Positions 52,764 to 61,626 of a DNA stretch of 64,000 nucleotides are shown piece after piece. Position 1 is the stretch's first letter. Each line of letters begins with the position of its first letter. This stretch comes from Limimaricola sp027213785 (lineage in GTDB: Bacteria; Pseudomonadota; Alphaproteobacteria; Rhodobacterales; Rhodobacteraceae): the NCBI RefSeq assembly GCF_050847355.1, contig NZ_CP193755.1:744001-808000 (forward strand), read 5' to 3'. The notes below the pieces were generated by a model, which worked only from the letters and a program-made list of their open reading frames with translations, was not told the DNA's origin and did no database searches. A program made the translations under genes and the position numbers.

Positions 52764-52827
52764 AAAAACCCTATTAGGGTCACGGTTGCAACCCGGTCAT
52801 TGGGCCGGGGCGGATCGGAGACCCTTG

Positions 52828-53403
52828 ATGCCCAAGCTCGGGATGGAACCTATACGGCGCTCTGCATTGATCAAAGCGACGATCGAGGAGATCGGCGCGC
52901 AGGGTTCGCTCGACGTCACGGTGGCGCAGATCGCCCGCCGCGCCGGCATGTCCTCGGCGCTGGCGCATCACTATTTCGGCAACAAGGAGCGGATATTCCT
53001 GGCCGCGATGCGTCACCTGCTGGCCGAGTATTCCACCGAGGTGCGCGAGGCGCTGATCGCGGCGAAGGGCGATCCGCGTGCCCGCGTCGCGGCGATCCTG
53101 CGGGCCAATTTCGGCCCCTCGAACTTCCGCTCAGAGGTGATCGCGGCCTGGCTCAACTTCTACGTCCTGGCGCGGACTTCGGAGCAGGCGGCGCGCCTGC
53201 TGCGGATCTATCACCGGCGGCTGCGGGCGAATCTCGCGCATGACCTGCGCCCGCTGCTGGGGGCCGGGGCGATGGACGCGGCGGAGCGTCTCGCGGCGCT
53301 GATCGACGGGATGTATCTGAAGCAGGGACTCGCGGGCGGTCCGGCCGATGGCCCCGCCGCCACGAGGCAATTGCTCGCCGCGCTCGAACTGGAGCTGAAA
53401 TGA
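52828..53403 (+). CDS. betI: Choline-responsive TetR-family repressor BetI
   Basis: 191-residue TetR-type repressor that releases DNA in response to choline. The N-terminal helix-turn-helix is at about 8-55 (ALIKATIEEIGAQGSLDVTV, RRAGMSSALAHHYFGNKERI), as in other BetI proteins. The ligand domain follows with EVIAAWLNFYVLARTSEQAARL, the BetI hallmark. It is first of betICBA; its stop overlaps the betC start by four bases. The palindrome at 52750-52763 is the probable target. Confidence 0.96.
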   Translation: MPKLGMEPIRRSALIKATIEEIGAQGSLDVTVAQIARRAGMSSALAHHYFGNKERIFLAAMRHLLAEYSTEVREALIAAKGDPRARVAAILRANFGPSNFRSEVIAAWLNFYVLARTSEQAARLLRIYHRRLRANLAHDLRPLLGAGAMDAAERLAALIDGMYLKQGLAGGPADGPAATRQLLAALELELK

Positions 53404-54911
53404 CACCGACCCGCAACATCCTCATCGTCATGGCCGACCAGCTGAACGGAACGCTGTTCCCCGACGGTCCGGCAGACTGGCTGCACGCGCCGAACCTCAA
53501 GAAGCTCGCCGCGCGCTCGACCCGCTTTGCCAATGCCTATACCGGCAGCCCGCTCTGCGCGCCGGGGCGGGCGTCCTTCATGTCGGGCCAGCTGCCGTTC
53601 CGCACCGGCGTCTACGACAACGCCGCCGAGTTCCCCTCGGACATCCCGACCTTTGCGCATCACCTGCGCCGCGCCGGCTGGCAGACCTGCCTGTCGGGCA
53701 AGATGCATTTCGTCGGCCCCGACCAGCTGCACGGCTTCGAGGAGCGGCTCACCACCGACATCTACCCCGCCGATTTCGGCTGGACCCCGGATTGGCGCAA
53801 GCCGGGCGAGCGGATCGACTGGTGGTATCACAACCTCGGATCGGTCACCGGCGCCGGGGTCGCCGAGATCACCAACCAGCTCGAATATGACGACGATGTC
53901 GCGCATCAGGCCAAGACCAAGCTCTACGATCTGGCGCGCGGCCATGACGCGCGGCCCTGGTGCCTGACGGTGAGCTTCACCCATCCGCATGATCCCTACG
54001 TGGCGCGGCGCAAGTACTGGGACCTCTACAACGATTGCGACCATCTCGAGGCGCCGGGTGAGGCGATCCCCTACGAGCAGATGGATCCGCATTCGAAGCG
54101 GCTCTGGGACGCCTGCGACGCGGACAGCTTCGAGATCACGCAAGAGCAGGTCCGCCGGGCCCGGCAGGGCTACTTCGCCAATATCAGCTATGTCGACGAC
54201 AAGCTGGGCGAGCTTTTGCAGGTGCTCGAGGACACGCGACAGGAGGCGATCGTGGTCTTCGTCTCGGACCATGGCGACATGCTCGGGGACCGCGGGCTGT
54301 GGTTCAAGATGAGCTTCTTCGAGGGCTCGGCGCGGGTGCCGTTGATGATCTCGGCCGCCGGCATGGAGCCTGCTCTCGTCACCGACCCGGTCTCGGCCAT
54401 CGACGTGACCCCGACGCTGTGCGATCTCGCCGGCGTCGACATGTCCGAAGTCACGCCCTGGACCGATGGCGAAAGCCTCGTGCCGCTCGGGCAGGGCGCG
54501 AAACGCCAGACGCCTGTGGCGATGGAATACGCCGCCGAAGGTTCGATCGCGCCGATGATCGCCCTGCGCGAGGGGCGCTTCAAATACACCGCCTGTCCGG
54601 TCGATCCCGAACAGCTCTTCGATCTCGAGGCCGATCCGGCCGAGCGATCCAACCTCGCCGCCAATCCCGCCCATGCCGAGACGCTCAAGCGGTTTCGGGC
54701 CATGGCCGCGGAGCGCTGGAACCTCGATCTCGCCGATGCCCAGGTACGCCAGAGCCAGGCCCGCCGCTGGGTGGTTTACGAGGCGCTGCGCCAGGGTGGC
54801 TACTACCCGTGGGACTACCAGCCGCTGCGCGCCGCTTCCGAGCGATACATGCGCAACCACATGGACCTGAACATTCTCGAGGAGAGCCAGCGCTATCCAC
54901 GCGGCGAGTGA
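53400..54911 (+). CDS. betC: Choline-sulfatase BetC
   Basis: 503-residue sulfatase that releases choline and sulfate from choline-O-sulfate, an osmolyte of algae and plants. Cys53 in GSPLCAPGRASF is the residue converted to formylglycine (C-x-P-x-R). Metal ligands: Asp13 in VMADQLNG and SDHGDMLGDRG around 280. The C-terminal segment (about 420-503: DPAERSNLAANPAH, GYYPWDYQP and NHMDLNILEE) is the long tail typical of BetC, which shapes the choline pocket. A separate formylglycine-generating enzyme is not in the window. Confidence 0.97.
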   Translation: MTPTRNILIVMADQLNGTLFPDGPADWLHAPNLKKLAARSTRFANAYTGSPLCAPGRASFMSGQLPFRTGVYDNAAEFPSDIPTFAHHLRRAGWQTCLSGKMHFVGPDQLHGFEERLTTDIYPADFGWTPDWRKPGERIDWWYHNLGSVTGAGVAEITNQLEYDDDVAHQAKTKLYDLARGHDARPWCLTVSFTHPHDPYVARRKYWDLYNDCDHLEAPGEAIPYEQMDPHSKRLWDACDADSFEITQEQVRRARQGYFANISYVDDKLGELLQVLEDTRQEAIVVFVSDHGDMLGDRGLWFKMSFFEGSARVPLMISAAGMEPALVTDPVSAIDVTPTLCDLAGVDMSEVTPWTDGESLVPLGQGAKRQTPVAMEYAAEGSIAPMIALREGRFKYTACPVDPEQLFDLEADPAERSNLAANPAHAETLKRFRAMAAERWNLDLADAQVRQSQARRWVVYEALRQGGYYPWDYQPLRAASERYMRNHMDLNILEESQRYPRGE

Positions 54912-54945
54912 GCGCTCCCTTTCACCTTTCCGAAAGCACGCAGTC

Positions 54946-56403
54946 ATGACCTATCCGACCCAACCCGAGGCCAGCCACTTCATCGACGGCGCCTATGTCG
55001 AGGACGACAGCGGCGCGGCCATTCCCGTGATCTACCCGGCCACCGGGGAAATTATCGCCACGCTGCATTCGGCGACGCCCGCTCTCGTCGATCGGGCTCT
55101 GGCGGCAGCCAGGCGGGCGCAGCCGGCCTGGGCGGCGATGACCGGAACCGAGCGCGGCCGCATCCTGCGCCGCGCCGCCGACATCATGCGCGCCCGCAAC
55201 CGCGAACTGTCGGAACTGGAGACGAAGGACACCGGCAAGCCGTTGCAGGAAACGCTGGTGGCCGACGCCACCTCAGGTGCCGACGCGCTGGAATATTTCG
55301 GCGGTCTGGCCGCGACGCTGTCGGGCGAGCACATCCAGATGGGCGAGGACTTCGTCTATACCCGCCGCGAGGCGTTGGGCGTGGCGGTGGGGATCGGCGC
55401 GTGGAACTATCCCACGCAGATCGCCTGCTGGAAGGCCGCGCCCGCGCTCGCCTGCGGCAACACCATGGTGTTCAAGCCCTCCGAGACCACGCCGCTCTCG
55501 GCGCTCAAGGTGGCCGAGATCCTGCTGGAAGCGGGCGCACCGCCGGGCGTGTTCAACGTGGTGCAGGGCTATGGCGAGGTGGGCGCGCAACTCGTGGAGG
55601 ACGAGCGCGTGGCCAAGGTTTCGCTCACCGGTTCGGTGCCGACGGGGCGCAAGGTCTACTCGGCCGCCGCTTCGGGCATGAAGTCGGTGACGATGGAGCT
55701 TGGGGGCAAGTCGCCGCTCGTCATCTTCGACGATGCCAGCCTTGAGGATGCGGTCTCCGCGGCGATCAACGCGAACTTCTACTCCACGGGTCAGGTCTGC
55801 TCCAACGGCACCCGCGTCTTCGTGCAGGACGGCATCCGGGAGGCCTTCCTCAAGCGGCTGAGCGAACGGCTGAAGGGGGTTAAAGCGGGGGATCCGCTCG
55901 ATGAGGAAACCAATTTCGGGCCGATGGTCTCCGAGCGCCAGCGCGAGATCGTCGAGGGGTTCATCGCCAAGGGAAGCGAGGAAGGCGCGCGCCTCGTCGC
56001 CGGTGGCGGTCGCCCCGAGGGCGCCGGCTTCTGGATCGAACCCACGGTCTTCGCCGATGTCGAGGACGACATGACCATCGCGCGCGAAGAGATCTTCGGC
56101 CCGGTCATGTCGGTGTTCGGTTTCGCGACCGAAGAGGAGGTGCTCGAGCGCGCCAATGCCACGATCTATGGCCTCTCCGCCGGTGTCTTCACCCGCGATC
56201 TCGCTCGCGCGCACCGGATGGTAGCGGGGCTTCAAGCGGGGTCGTGCTGGATCAACACCTACAATCTGACGCCGGTCGAGGCGCCCTTCGGCGGCATGAA
56301 GATGTCCGGCGTAGGGCGTGAGAACGGACAGGTGGCGATCGAGCACTGGAGCCAGCTCAAGACCGTCTACGTGGCGATGGGTGCGGTCGAAGCGCCCTTC
56401 TGA
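54946..56403 (+). CDS. betB: Betaine-aldehyde dehydrogenase BetB
   Basis: 485-residue NAD(P)+-dependent aldehyde dehydrogenase for the second oxidation step, betaine aldehyde to glycine betaine. Catalytic Cys285 in GQVCSNGTRVF and general base Glu251 in MELGGKSPL. NAD-binding segment GSVPTGRKVY and IGAWNYPTQIACWKAAPA are typical. C-terminal FGGMKMSGVGRENG is diagnostic of the BetB group. 34 bases after betC; followed by two palindromic elements before betA. Confidence 0.98.
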   Translation: MTYPTQPEASHFIDGAYVEDDSGAAIPVIYPATGEIIATLHSATPALVDRALAAARRAQPAWAAMTGTERGRILRRAADIMRARNRELSELETKDTGKPLQETLVADATSGADALEYFGGLAATLSGEHIQMGEDFVYTRREALGVAVGIGAWNYPTQIACWKAAPALACGNTMVFKPSETTPLSALKVAEILLEAGAPPGVFNVVQGYGEVGAQLVEDERVAKVSLTGSVPTGRKVYSAAASGMKSVTMELGGKSPLVIFDDASLEDAVSAAINANFYSTGQVCSNGTRVFVQDGIREAFLKRLSERLKGVKAGDPLDEETNFGPMVSERQREIVEGFIAKGSEEGARLVAGGGRPEGAGFWIEPTVFADVEDDMTIAREEIFGPVMSVFGFATEEEVLERANATIYGLSAGVFTRDLARAHRMVAGLQAGSCWINTYNLTPVEAPFGGMKMSGVGRENGQVAIEHWSQLKTVYVAMGAVEAPF

Positions 56404-56414
56404 GCGGCCGAGAG

Positions 56415-56436
56415 CCGGATTATTGCAATAATCCGG
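56415..56436. repeat. 22-base perfect palindrome after betB
   Basis: CCGGATTATTG directly followed by its reverse complement, 11 bases after the betB stop. Its final CCGG is also the first part of the neighbouring hairpin, so the two structures compete as RNA. Confidence 0.85.
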
Positions 56437-56464
56437 ACCGGACATTTCCAAATGTCCGGTCCGG
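56433..56464. repeat. 15-base-pair hairpin immediately before betA
   Basis: CCGGACCGGACATTT and its exact complement, with only CC between the arms. The 3' arm ends next to the probable ribosome-binding site AGGA (56466-56469) of betA. No T run follows, so this is not a standard terminator. Confidence 0.85.
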
Positions 56465-56474
56465 CAGGACATGG

Positions 56475-58139
56475 ATGACCAGCATGGAAGCGGATTACGT
56501 GATCGTCGGAGCCGGCAGCGCCGGCTGTACCATGGCCTATCGCCTGTCCGAGGCGGGGCGCAGCGTTATCGTCATCGAGCATGGTGGTACCGATGCCGGG
56601 CCGTTCATCCAGATGCCCGGCGCGCTGAGCTACCCAATGAACATGTCGCGCTACGATTGGGGCTATCGCTCCGAGCCCGAACCTCATCTGGGTGGCCGGC
56701 GCCTGGCGACCCCGCGCGGCAAAGTGATCGGTGGCTCGTCCTCGATCAACGGCATGGTCTATGTGCGCGGCCATGCGCGCGATTTCGATACCTGGTCCGA
56801 GTTGGGAGCCAAGGGCTGGGACTACGCCTCCGTGCTTCCCTATTTCAAACGGATGGAAAACTGGCATGACGGGGGCCATGGGGGTGATCCCGCCCGCCGG
56901 GGGCATGACGGACCGCTCCATGTCACACGCGGACCGCGCGACAACCCGTTGACCCGCGCCTTCGTCGAGGCCGGCGGGCAGGCGGGCTACCCACTCACCG
57001 ACGATTACAACGGCGAGAAGCAGGAAGGCTTCGGACCCATGGAGGCGACGATCTGGCAGGGGACCCGCTGGTCCGCCGCCAATGCCTATCTGCGTCCTGC
57101 GCTCAAGCGCGACAACTGCACGCTTCTGCGCGGCCTCGCGCATCGCGTGGTGATCGAAGAGGGCCGCGCGAGGGGCGTGGAGATAAGTCGCGGGTCGAAG
57201 ACCGAGGTGATACGGGCGCGCGCCGAGGTGATCATCGCGGCCTCGTCGATCAACTCGCCCAAGCTGCTGATGCTGTCGGGCATCGGCCCGGCCGCACATC
57301 TGTCCGAGCACGGCATCGCAGTCGTCGCCGATCGCCCGGGCGTCGGCCGTAACCTGCAGGACCATCTCGAGATGTATATCCAGATGGCCGCGACGCAGCC
57401 GGTCTCGCTGTTCAGCCACTGGAACCTCTGGGGCAAGGGCAAGGTCGGCACGCAGTGGATGCTGACACGCTCGGGTCTCGGCGCCTCGAACCAGTTCGAG
57501 AGCGCAGGCTTCATCCGCTCGCGCGCGGGCGTCGAATATCCGGACATCCAGTATCACTTCCTGCCCATGGCTGTGCGCTATGACGGGCAGGCGGCCGCCG
57601 AAGGGCATGGATTTCAGGCCCATGTCGGCCCGATGCGTTCGGATTCGCGCGGGCAGGTGACCTTGGCATCCACCGATCCCGCCGAGGCGCCGAAGATCCT
57701 GTTCAACTACATGTCGACCGAGAAGGATTGGGAGGACTTCAGGATCTGCATCCGCCTGACCCGCGAGATCTTCGGTCAGCGCGCCTTCGCACCCTATCGC
57801 GGTCACGAGATCCTCCCGGGGGATGATGTCCAGACCGACGAGCAGTTGAACGACGCGATCCGCGAACATGTCGAGAGCGCCTACCACCCCTGCGGCACCT
57901 GCCGGATGGGCGCGGCGGAGGATACGCACGCGGTGGTCGATCCCGAATGCCGGGTGATCGGGGTCGAGGGCCTGCGCGTGGCCGACAGTTCGATCTTTCC
58001 ACGCATCACCAATGGCAACCTCAACGCTCCTTCGATCATGGTGGGGGAAAAGGCATCGGACCACATCCTCGGCCGCAGCCTCGCCGCTTTGGATGAAAAA
58101 CCGTGGATTCACCCCGCATGGCGTGTGGCGCAACGGTGA
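56475..58139 (+). CDS. betA: Choline dehydrogenase BetA
   Basis: 554-residue GMC flavoprotein oxidising choline to betaine aldehyde, membrane-associated. FAD-binding ADYVIVGAGSAGCTMAYRLS at the N-terminus, GMC signature region GGSSSINGMVYVRGHARDFD, second signature ASSINSPKLLMLSGIGP, and the C-terminal SAYHPCGTCRMG then GNLNAPSIMVGEKASD. Start chosen at 56475 after AGGA; ATG at 56484 (MEADYVIVG) equally matches the family. Last gene of betICBA. Confidence 0.98.
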   Translation: MTSMEADYVIVGAGSAGCTMAYRLSEAGRSVIVIEHGGTDAGPFIQMPGALSYPMNMSRYDWGYRSEPEPHLGGRRLATPRGKVIGGSSSINGMVYVRGHARDFDTWSELGAKGWDYASVLPYFKRMENWHDGGHGGDPARRGHDGPLHVTRGPRDNPLTRAFVEAGGQAGYPLTDDYNGEKQEGFGPMEATIWQGTRWSAANAYLRPALKRDNCTLLRGLAHRVVIEEGRARGVEISRGSKTEVIRARAEVIIAASSINSPKLLMLSGIGPAAHLSEHGIAVVADRPGVGRNLQDHLEMYIQMAATQPVSLFSHWNLWGKGKVGTQWMLTRSGLGASNQFESAGFIRSRAGVEYPDIQYHFLPMAVRYDGQAAAEGHGFQAHVGPMRSDSRGQVTLASTDPAEAPKILFNYMSTEKDWEDFRICIRLTREIFGQRAFAPYRGHEILPGDDVQTDEQLNDAIREHVESAYHPCGTCRMGAAEDTHAVVDPECRVIGVEGLRVADSSIFPRITNGNLNAPSIMVGEKASDHILGRSLAALDEKPWIHPAWRVAQR

Positions 58140-58220
58140 TTTTCGCCTGGAGCACGAAGTTCCTAATTTAAAGTTAACGAAACACTTGCCGGAGGCCTCG
58201 AAAGCGCCGAGATCTCCGGC

Positions 58221-58898
58221 ATGGCCTGTTTCGCGATCCTCGCCCTGCTCGGGTTGTGCTCGACCGAGCCTGCGCCCACCGGTCCCGCGGGACGCATCAC
58301 CGTGATCGATGGCGACACGATCGATGTGGGCGGCGCGCGGGTGCGGCTGCACGGCGTCGATGCACCAGAGAACGCGCAGAGCTGCGGCACCGGATCGGGG
58401 GCGCAATGGGACTGCGGTGATTGGGTCACGCAGGAAGCCTCGCTGCGCTTTGCAGGCCGCGAGGCGGTCTGCGACACTGTCGATATAGATCGCTACGAGC
58501 GCATCGTCGCGCGCTGCGCGGTGGATGGCACCGATATTGGTGAGGCGCTGGTCTCCGAGGGGCTGGCCTTGGCCTATGTCGAATATTCCGACGCCTATGT
58601 ACAAAGCGAGGCCGCCGCGCGGCAGGCAGGACGGGGCATCTGGCGCGGTGAGGTCGAAGCTCCATGGGACTGGCGACGTGCCAAGCGCGAGGGCCAGGCA
58701 GCCTCCGTGCCCGCGCAGGAACGTGTCGAGGCTGGCGGATGCGCCATCAAGGGCAACGTCTCCAGCCGGGGTCGCATCTATCATATGCCGGGCGATCCGC
58801 TTTACGGACGCACCAAGATCGACACCAGCGCGGGCGAGCGCTGGTTCTGTGATGAGAGCGAGGCCCGCCGCGCAGGCTGGCGTCCCGCCGGAAGCTGA
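58221..58898 (+). CDS. Thermonuclease-family protein (SNase fold) with C-terminal Cys domain
   Basis: 225-residue exported nuclease-like protein. Residues 1-17 are a short hydrophobic leader (ACFAILALLGLC), possibly lipidated at Cys13. The staphylococcal-nuclease domain spans about 24-145: ITVIDGDTIDVGGARVRLHGVDAPE (Asp/Arg/Asp ligands), RYERIVARC and YVEYSDAYV. The conserved Arg-Glu-Arg-type active positions appear present. After a linker, residues about 172-225 form a small domain, CAIKGNVSSRG...YHMPGDPLYGRT...GERWFC, of the type found at the ends of bacterial SNase and cell-wall proteins, probably one disulfide. Target nucleic acid unknown. Confidence 0.88.
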   Translation: MACFAILALLGLCSTEPAPTGPAGRITVIDGDTIDVGGARVRLHGVDAPENAQSCGTGSGAQWDCGDWVTQEASLRFAGREAVCDTVDIDRYERIVARCAVDGTDIGEALVSEGLALAYVEYSDAYVQSEAAARQAGRGIWRGEVEAPWDWRRAKREGQAASVPAQERVEAGGCAIKGNVSSRGRIYHMPGDPLYGRTKIDTSAGERWFCDESEARRAGWRPAGS

Positions 58899-59132
58899 TA
58901 GGCCCCGGCCTCGGAGCGGCGCGCCCCTCGTGACTGGAACCCGATTGGTTCGGAGCAGGAGCGAGAAATGTTCTCCGGGATGATGCAGGGCAGGGACCAT
59001 CCCGGCATTCTGCCTCTCATCTTGCGCGCTGGGGCCGAGGGAATGCGCCGCACGGGATGGTGCGGCGGCGCGTGGCGGGCTATCAGCCGGTCTGCCGCAC
59101 CCGACGCGGCGCAGCCCGAGGACTTGACTGAC

Positions 59133-59516
59133 ATGGAAAAGCATCGCGGATTTCCCGGCCGGCTGCCCGGCACCGACTTCCAGTTCACCATCCGCCGCGC
59201 CGCCAAGGAGGGTCCGACCAAGATCATCCGCCGCGAGCGCTTTCGCGATCGCCGCCCGCCCGATCGCCGCGCCGACGAGGGCTTCATGGCCGCGCTTTGG
59301 GCGCATTTCGGCGAGGAGCCTTTCGTGCGTGGCAATCTCGACGCCGGGCGGCTGAGCTGGCTCTTCGGCCGCGAGGTGGTGCCCGCCGAGGACCCCTTCG
59401 ACCCGCAGGATTACGACGCGCTGCTGCGCATCGACGTGGCGCAGGCGCGGCGCTCCTTTCCGGACGTGTTCGGCGAGAGCGACGACGATGACGAGGTCGA
59501 AGACGAGGATTGGTAG
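59133..59516 (+). CDS. Acidic-tailed protein of unknown function
   Basis: 127-residue protein I do not recognise. It starts MEKHRGFPGRLPGTDFQFTI, has a strongly basic stretch (RRERFRDRRPPDRRADEG, about 33-50), then LWAHFGEEPFVRGNLDAGRLSWLFGREVV, and ends in an acidic run (FGESDDDDEVEDEDW). The charge switch along the sequence suggests a nucleic-acid or protein partner. Start is uncertain: no clear ribosome-binding site precedes 59133, and the frame is open back to 58968. No signal peptide. Confidence 0.6.
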   Translation: MEKHRGFPGRLPGTDFQFTIRRAAKEGPTKIIRRERFRDRRPPDRRADEGFMAALWAHFGEEPFVRGNLDAGRLSWLFGREVVPAEDPFDPQDYDALLRIDVAQARRSFPDVFGESDDDDEVEDEDW

Positions 59517-59695
59517 AGACCCCGCGAACCGGGTTCGGGAGAAAATCTCCCCCACGGGGTGGCGGGTTGTCGCCCATGCCCCGGTTCCGGCCCCGGACGC
59601 GACCCGAGCCGCGCCGGTCTCACTTGCACAGGCCTCTGCGAAGTGGCAGTGACGTCTTCATCTGGGGCACAACCATTCATTTTCGGAGACCAAGA

Positions 59696-59914
59696 ATGGC
59701 ATCCATGTTCAAACTCTTCGGCGCGCTCGGCGTCGCCGCCACCCTCGCTGCCTGTGGCGCGACCCCCGGCGAGCGTGCCGCCACCGGTGCGTTGGCTGGC
59801 GCTGCCGCTGCCGAACTGACCGGCGAAGACGCCGTGACCGGCGCGCTGGTCGGCGGTGCGATCGGCGGCATCGCGCCCTGCGTGACCAACCCGAACGCGG
59901 CCGGCTGCTACTAA
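59696..59914 (+). CDS. Small glycine-zipper lipoprotein
   Basis: 72-residue predicted lipoprotein. The signal MASMFKLFGALGVAATLAAC gives lipidated Cys20. The mature part has a glycine-zipper: GALAGAAAAELTG then GALVGGAIGGIAPC, as in small outer-membrane entericidin/YMGG-type proteins. Two more Cys (APCVTN and AAGCY) may pair. GGAG lies seven bases before the ATG. A good terminator follows at 59962. Cellular role unknown; entericidin-like or membrane-integrity roles are guesses. Confidence 0.82.
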   Translation: MASMFKLFGALGVAATLAACGATPGERAATGALAGAAAAELTGEDAVTGALVGGAIGGIAPCVTNPNAAGCY

Positions 59915-59961
59915 GCGCACCGCGCCTTCCGGCCTTGGTCGGAGGCGAATGATCTTCAGGG

Positions 59962-59990
59962 CCGCCGGGGGAAACCTCGGCGGTTCTTTT
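59962..59990 (+). terminator. Rho-independent terminator of the glycine-zipper gene
   Basis: A 9-pair stem (CCGCCGGGG with CCTCGGCGG, one G-T pair) closes a GAAA tetraloop and is followed by TTCTTTT. It lies 47 bases after the stop codon. Confidence 0.85.
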
Positions 59991-60202
59991 CGTCTCGGGA
60001 TCGAGATAATGCCGGGGCGCGTTCCGCTCCGCTGTTATCTATCACGATGCCGACAAGAGGCTCTCCTACCGGTTTCTACGTCCCTAAAAAAGGAAAGCCG
60101 AGGCTGCGGCTCGAACATTCCGCTTCGAATCGCGTGTGGTTCGGGTGAACCGCCATTGCCCCGTAAGGGCCCAGGCAACTGGCCGGTCGTGTCGCAAAGG
60201 TA

Positions 60203-60706
60203 CTACCGCGTCTCCAATGCCTGAGCACCCGCCCCGCCCACGGGGCGGTTGGCGTCGCGGATCTCCTGCTGGCGCAGCGGCAGCTTGTCGATCGCATGGA
60301 TCAACTCGCGTCCCGTGAAGGGGGCGGGCTTGCGTTGCGCGATGCGCCCGTCCTTGCCGATCAAGATCACCGCGAAGCCGCGCGGGCGCAGCGCCCGGCG
60401 GATCGGGCTGCGCGCCTCGGGGGCGGTGTCGATCAGGACGATCACGTCGCGCGCCGCCAACTCGTCGATCCGCTCCGCCAGAAACCCCATCTGCCGCTCG
60501 AACTGCGGATCGCCCGGCCCGTCGGCGAAGACGATGATGGGGCGGGCGCGAAACTCGAAATCCTCCAGCTCCGCTTCGCCCACCGGGTAGGCCGCGCGCG
60601 GCTCTTCCTGCCAGCGCTCCAGTAGCTCCGGCGCCTCCTGTGCCGCGGCGAGGGGGGCGGCCCAAAGCAGGGCGAGGAGCGCGAACAGGGAATGAAACTG
60701 TGTCAT
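60203..60706 (-). CDS. Exported DUF4174 protein
   Basis: 167-residue protein with a signal peptide (FALLALLWAAPLAAAQ). The mature part matches DUF4174, a thioredoxin-like fold without the CXXC motif: RPIIVFADGPGDPQFERQMGFL, RDVIVLIDTAPEARSPIRRALRP, FAVILIGKDGRIAQRKPAPF and REL-IHAIDKLPLRQQEIRD. Function unknown. The start at 60706 gives the signal peptide; longer readings upstream are not supported. Divergent from the GNAT gene across an apparently empty 418-base gap. Confidence 0.9.
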   Translation of the reverse strand: MTQFHSLFALLALLWAAPLAAAQEAPELLERWQEEPRAAYPVGEAELEDFEFRARPIIVFADGPGDPQFERQMGFLAERIDELAARDVIVLIDTAPEARSPIRRALRPRGFAVILIGKDGRIAQRKPAPFTGRELIHAIDKLPLRQQEIRDANRPVGGAGAQALETR

Positions 60707-61124
60707 GCCCTCAACATAGGCGCGAATGTCGCTCACGCGAAGGGTGCTGCGACAAACGGTGCGGGGTGGGGCGCAACGTCCCGTTTCGGGATCGGAAAGA
60801 TCGCCGACCACCGAGATTGCGGTATCGCAGGGGGCGCATGCTCGGCCGAGAAAAAGGTCGCCCGCCTCAGCTTCAGGCATGAACCCCCTGGTACGTGTTC
60901 GCCATAGCACCGAACGCTTCCGTGTCGCGAGCAAGGTTGGCCGTGTTGGTGCTGGGCTGGCTTGATCAGGGAGGCGTCCCCTCCCCATGCAGTACCACAC
61001 CCGTCGGTTCGCATGCCCGATCTGAAGGCAAGACACCCGCCCGCGACCCACAGGGCTCTTGCGGCGCCCGGCGGGACGCGACATCACAGGGTCCGACGTC
61101 ACCCGCCCTTCGGAGCCCCGCGAG
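60707..61124. other. Gene-free divergent gap
   Basis: About 418 bases between the DUF4174 and acetyltransferase starts. I see no credible gene, tRNA, terminator or repeat. A minus-strand frame in phase with the DUF4174 gene is open through most of it and could be a longer 5' part, but has no ribosome-binding site and would bury the signal peptide. It may hold both promoters and possibly the remnant of a lost gene. Confidence 0.55.
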
Positions 61125-61595
61125 ATGATCCGCCCCGCCACGCCAGACGATGCGCCCGCCCTTTCCGCCATTTGGAACCGGGTAATCCGCGAAACCACTT
61201 CGATCTTCAACGCGACCGAGCGCGGCGAGGCCGAGATCGCCGAGATTACCCTGTCCGGCGATCCCTTTTTCGTCTGGGACGAGGATGGGGTGAAAGGCAT
61301 GGCCCGCTGGTTTCCGTTTCGCGGCACGGACGGCTACCGTCATACCGTCGAGCACACGATCCTGCTCGCCCCCGGCCTGCAGGGGCGCGGCGTCGGTCAG
61401 GCGATGATGCAGCGGCTTTTCGAGACCGCCCGGGAGGCGGACAAGCACGTCATGGTGGCCTGCGTCACGGCGGAAAACACGGCCGGCATCGCCTTTCACG
61501 AACGCATGGGCTTCGTGCGCACCGGCACCATGCCCGAGGTGGGGCGCAAGTTCGGCCGTTGGCTCGACCTCGCGATCCTGCAGAAACGACTCTGA
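61125..61595 (+). CDS. GNAT-family N-acetyltransferase
   Basis: 156-residue acetyltransferase, close to the phosphinothricin/L-amino acid acetyltransferase group (Pat/YncA). N-terminal IRPATPDDAPALSAIWNRVIRET; the acetyl-CoA loop is in LAPGLQGRGVGQAMMQRLFE (about 83-102), preceded by HTVEHTILL; C-terminal AGIAFHERMGFVRTGTMPEVGRKFG is the typical acceptor-binding end (H..MGF). Likely acetylates methionine derivatives or toxic amines, but substrate is not certain. Start at 61125 gives the family N-terminus. Confidence 0.93.
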   Translation: MIRPATPDDAPALSAIWNRVIRETTSIFNATERGEAEIAEITLSGDPFFVWDEDGVKGMARWFPFRGTDGYRHTVEHTILLAPGLQGRGVGQAMMQRLFETAREADKHVMVACVTAENTAGIAFHERMGFVRTGTMPEVGRKFGRWLDLAILQKRL

Positions 61596-61626
61596 CAATG
61601 CCGCAACGCGGCGCTAAGGTGGCCCC

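Noticed and set aside
60040..60160. Possible tRNA suggested by GGCTCGAAC and TTCGAATC
   Set aside because: No acceptor stem or anticodon arm can be drawn around these fragments on either strand.
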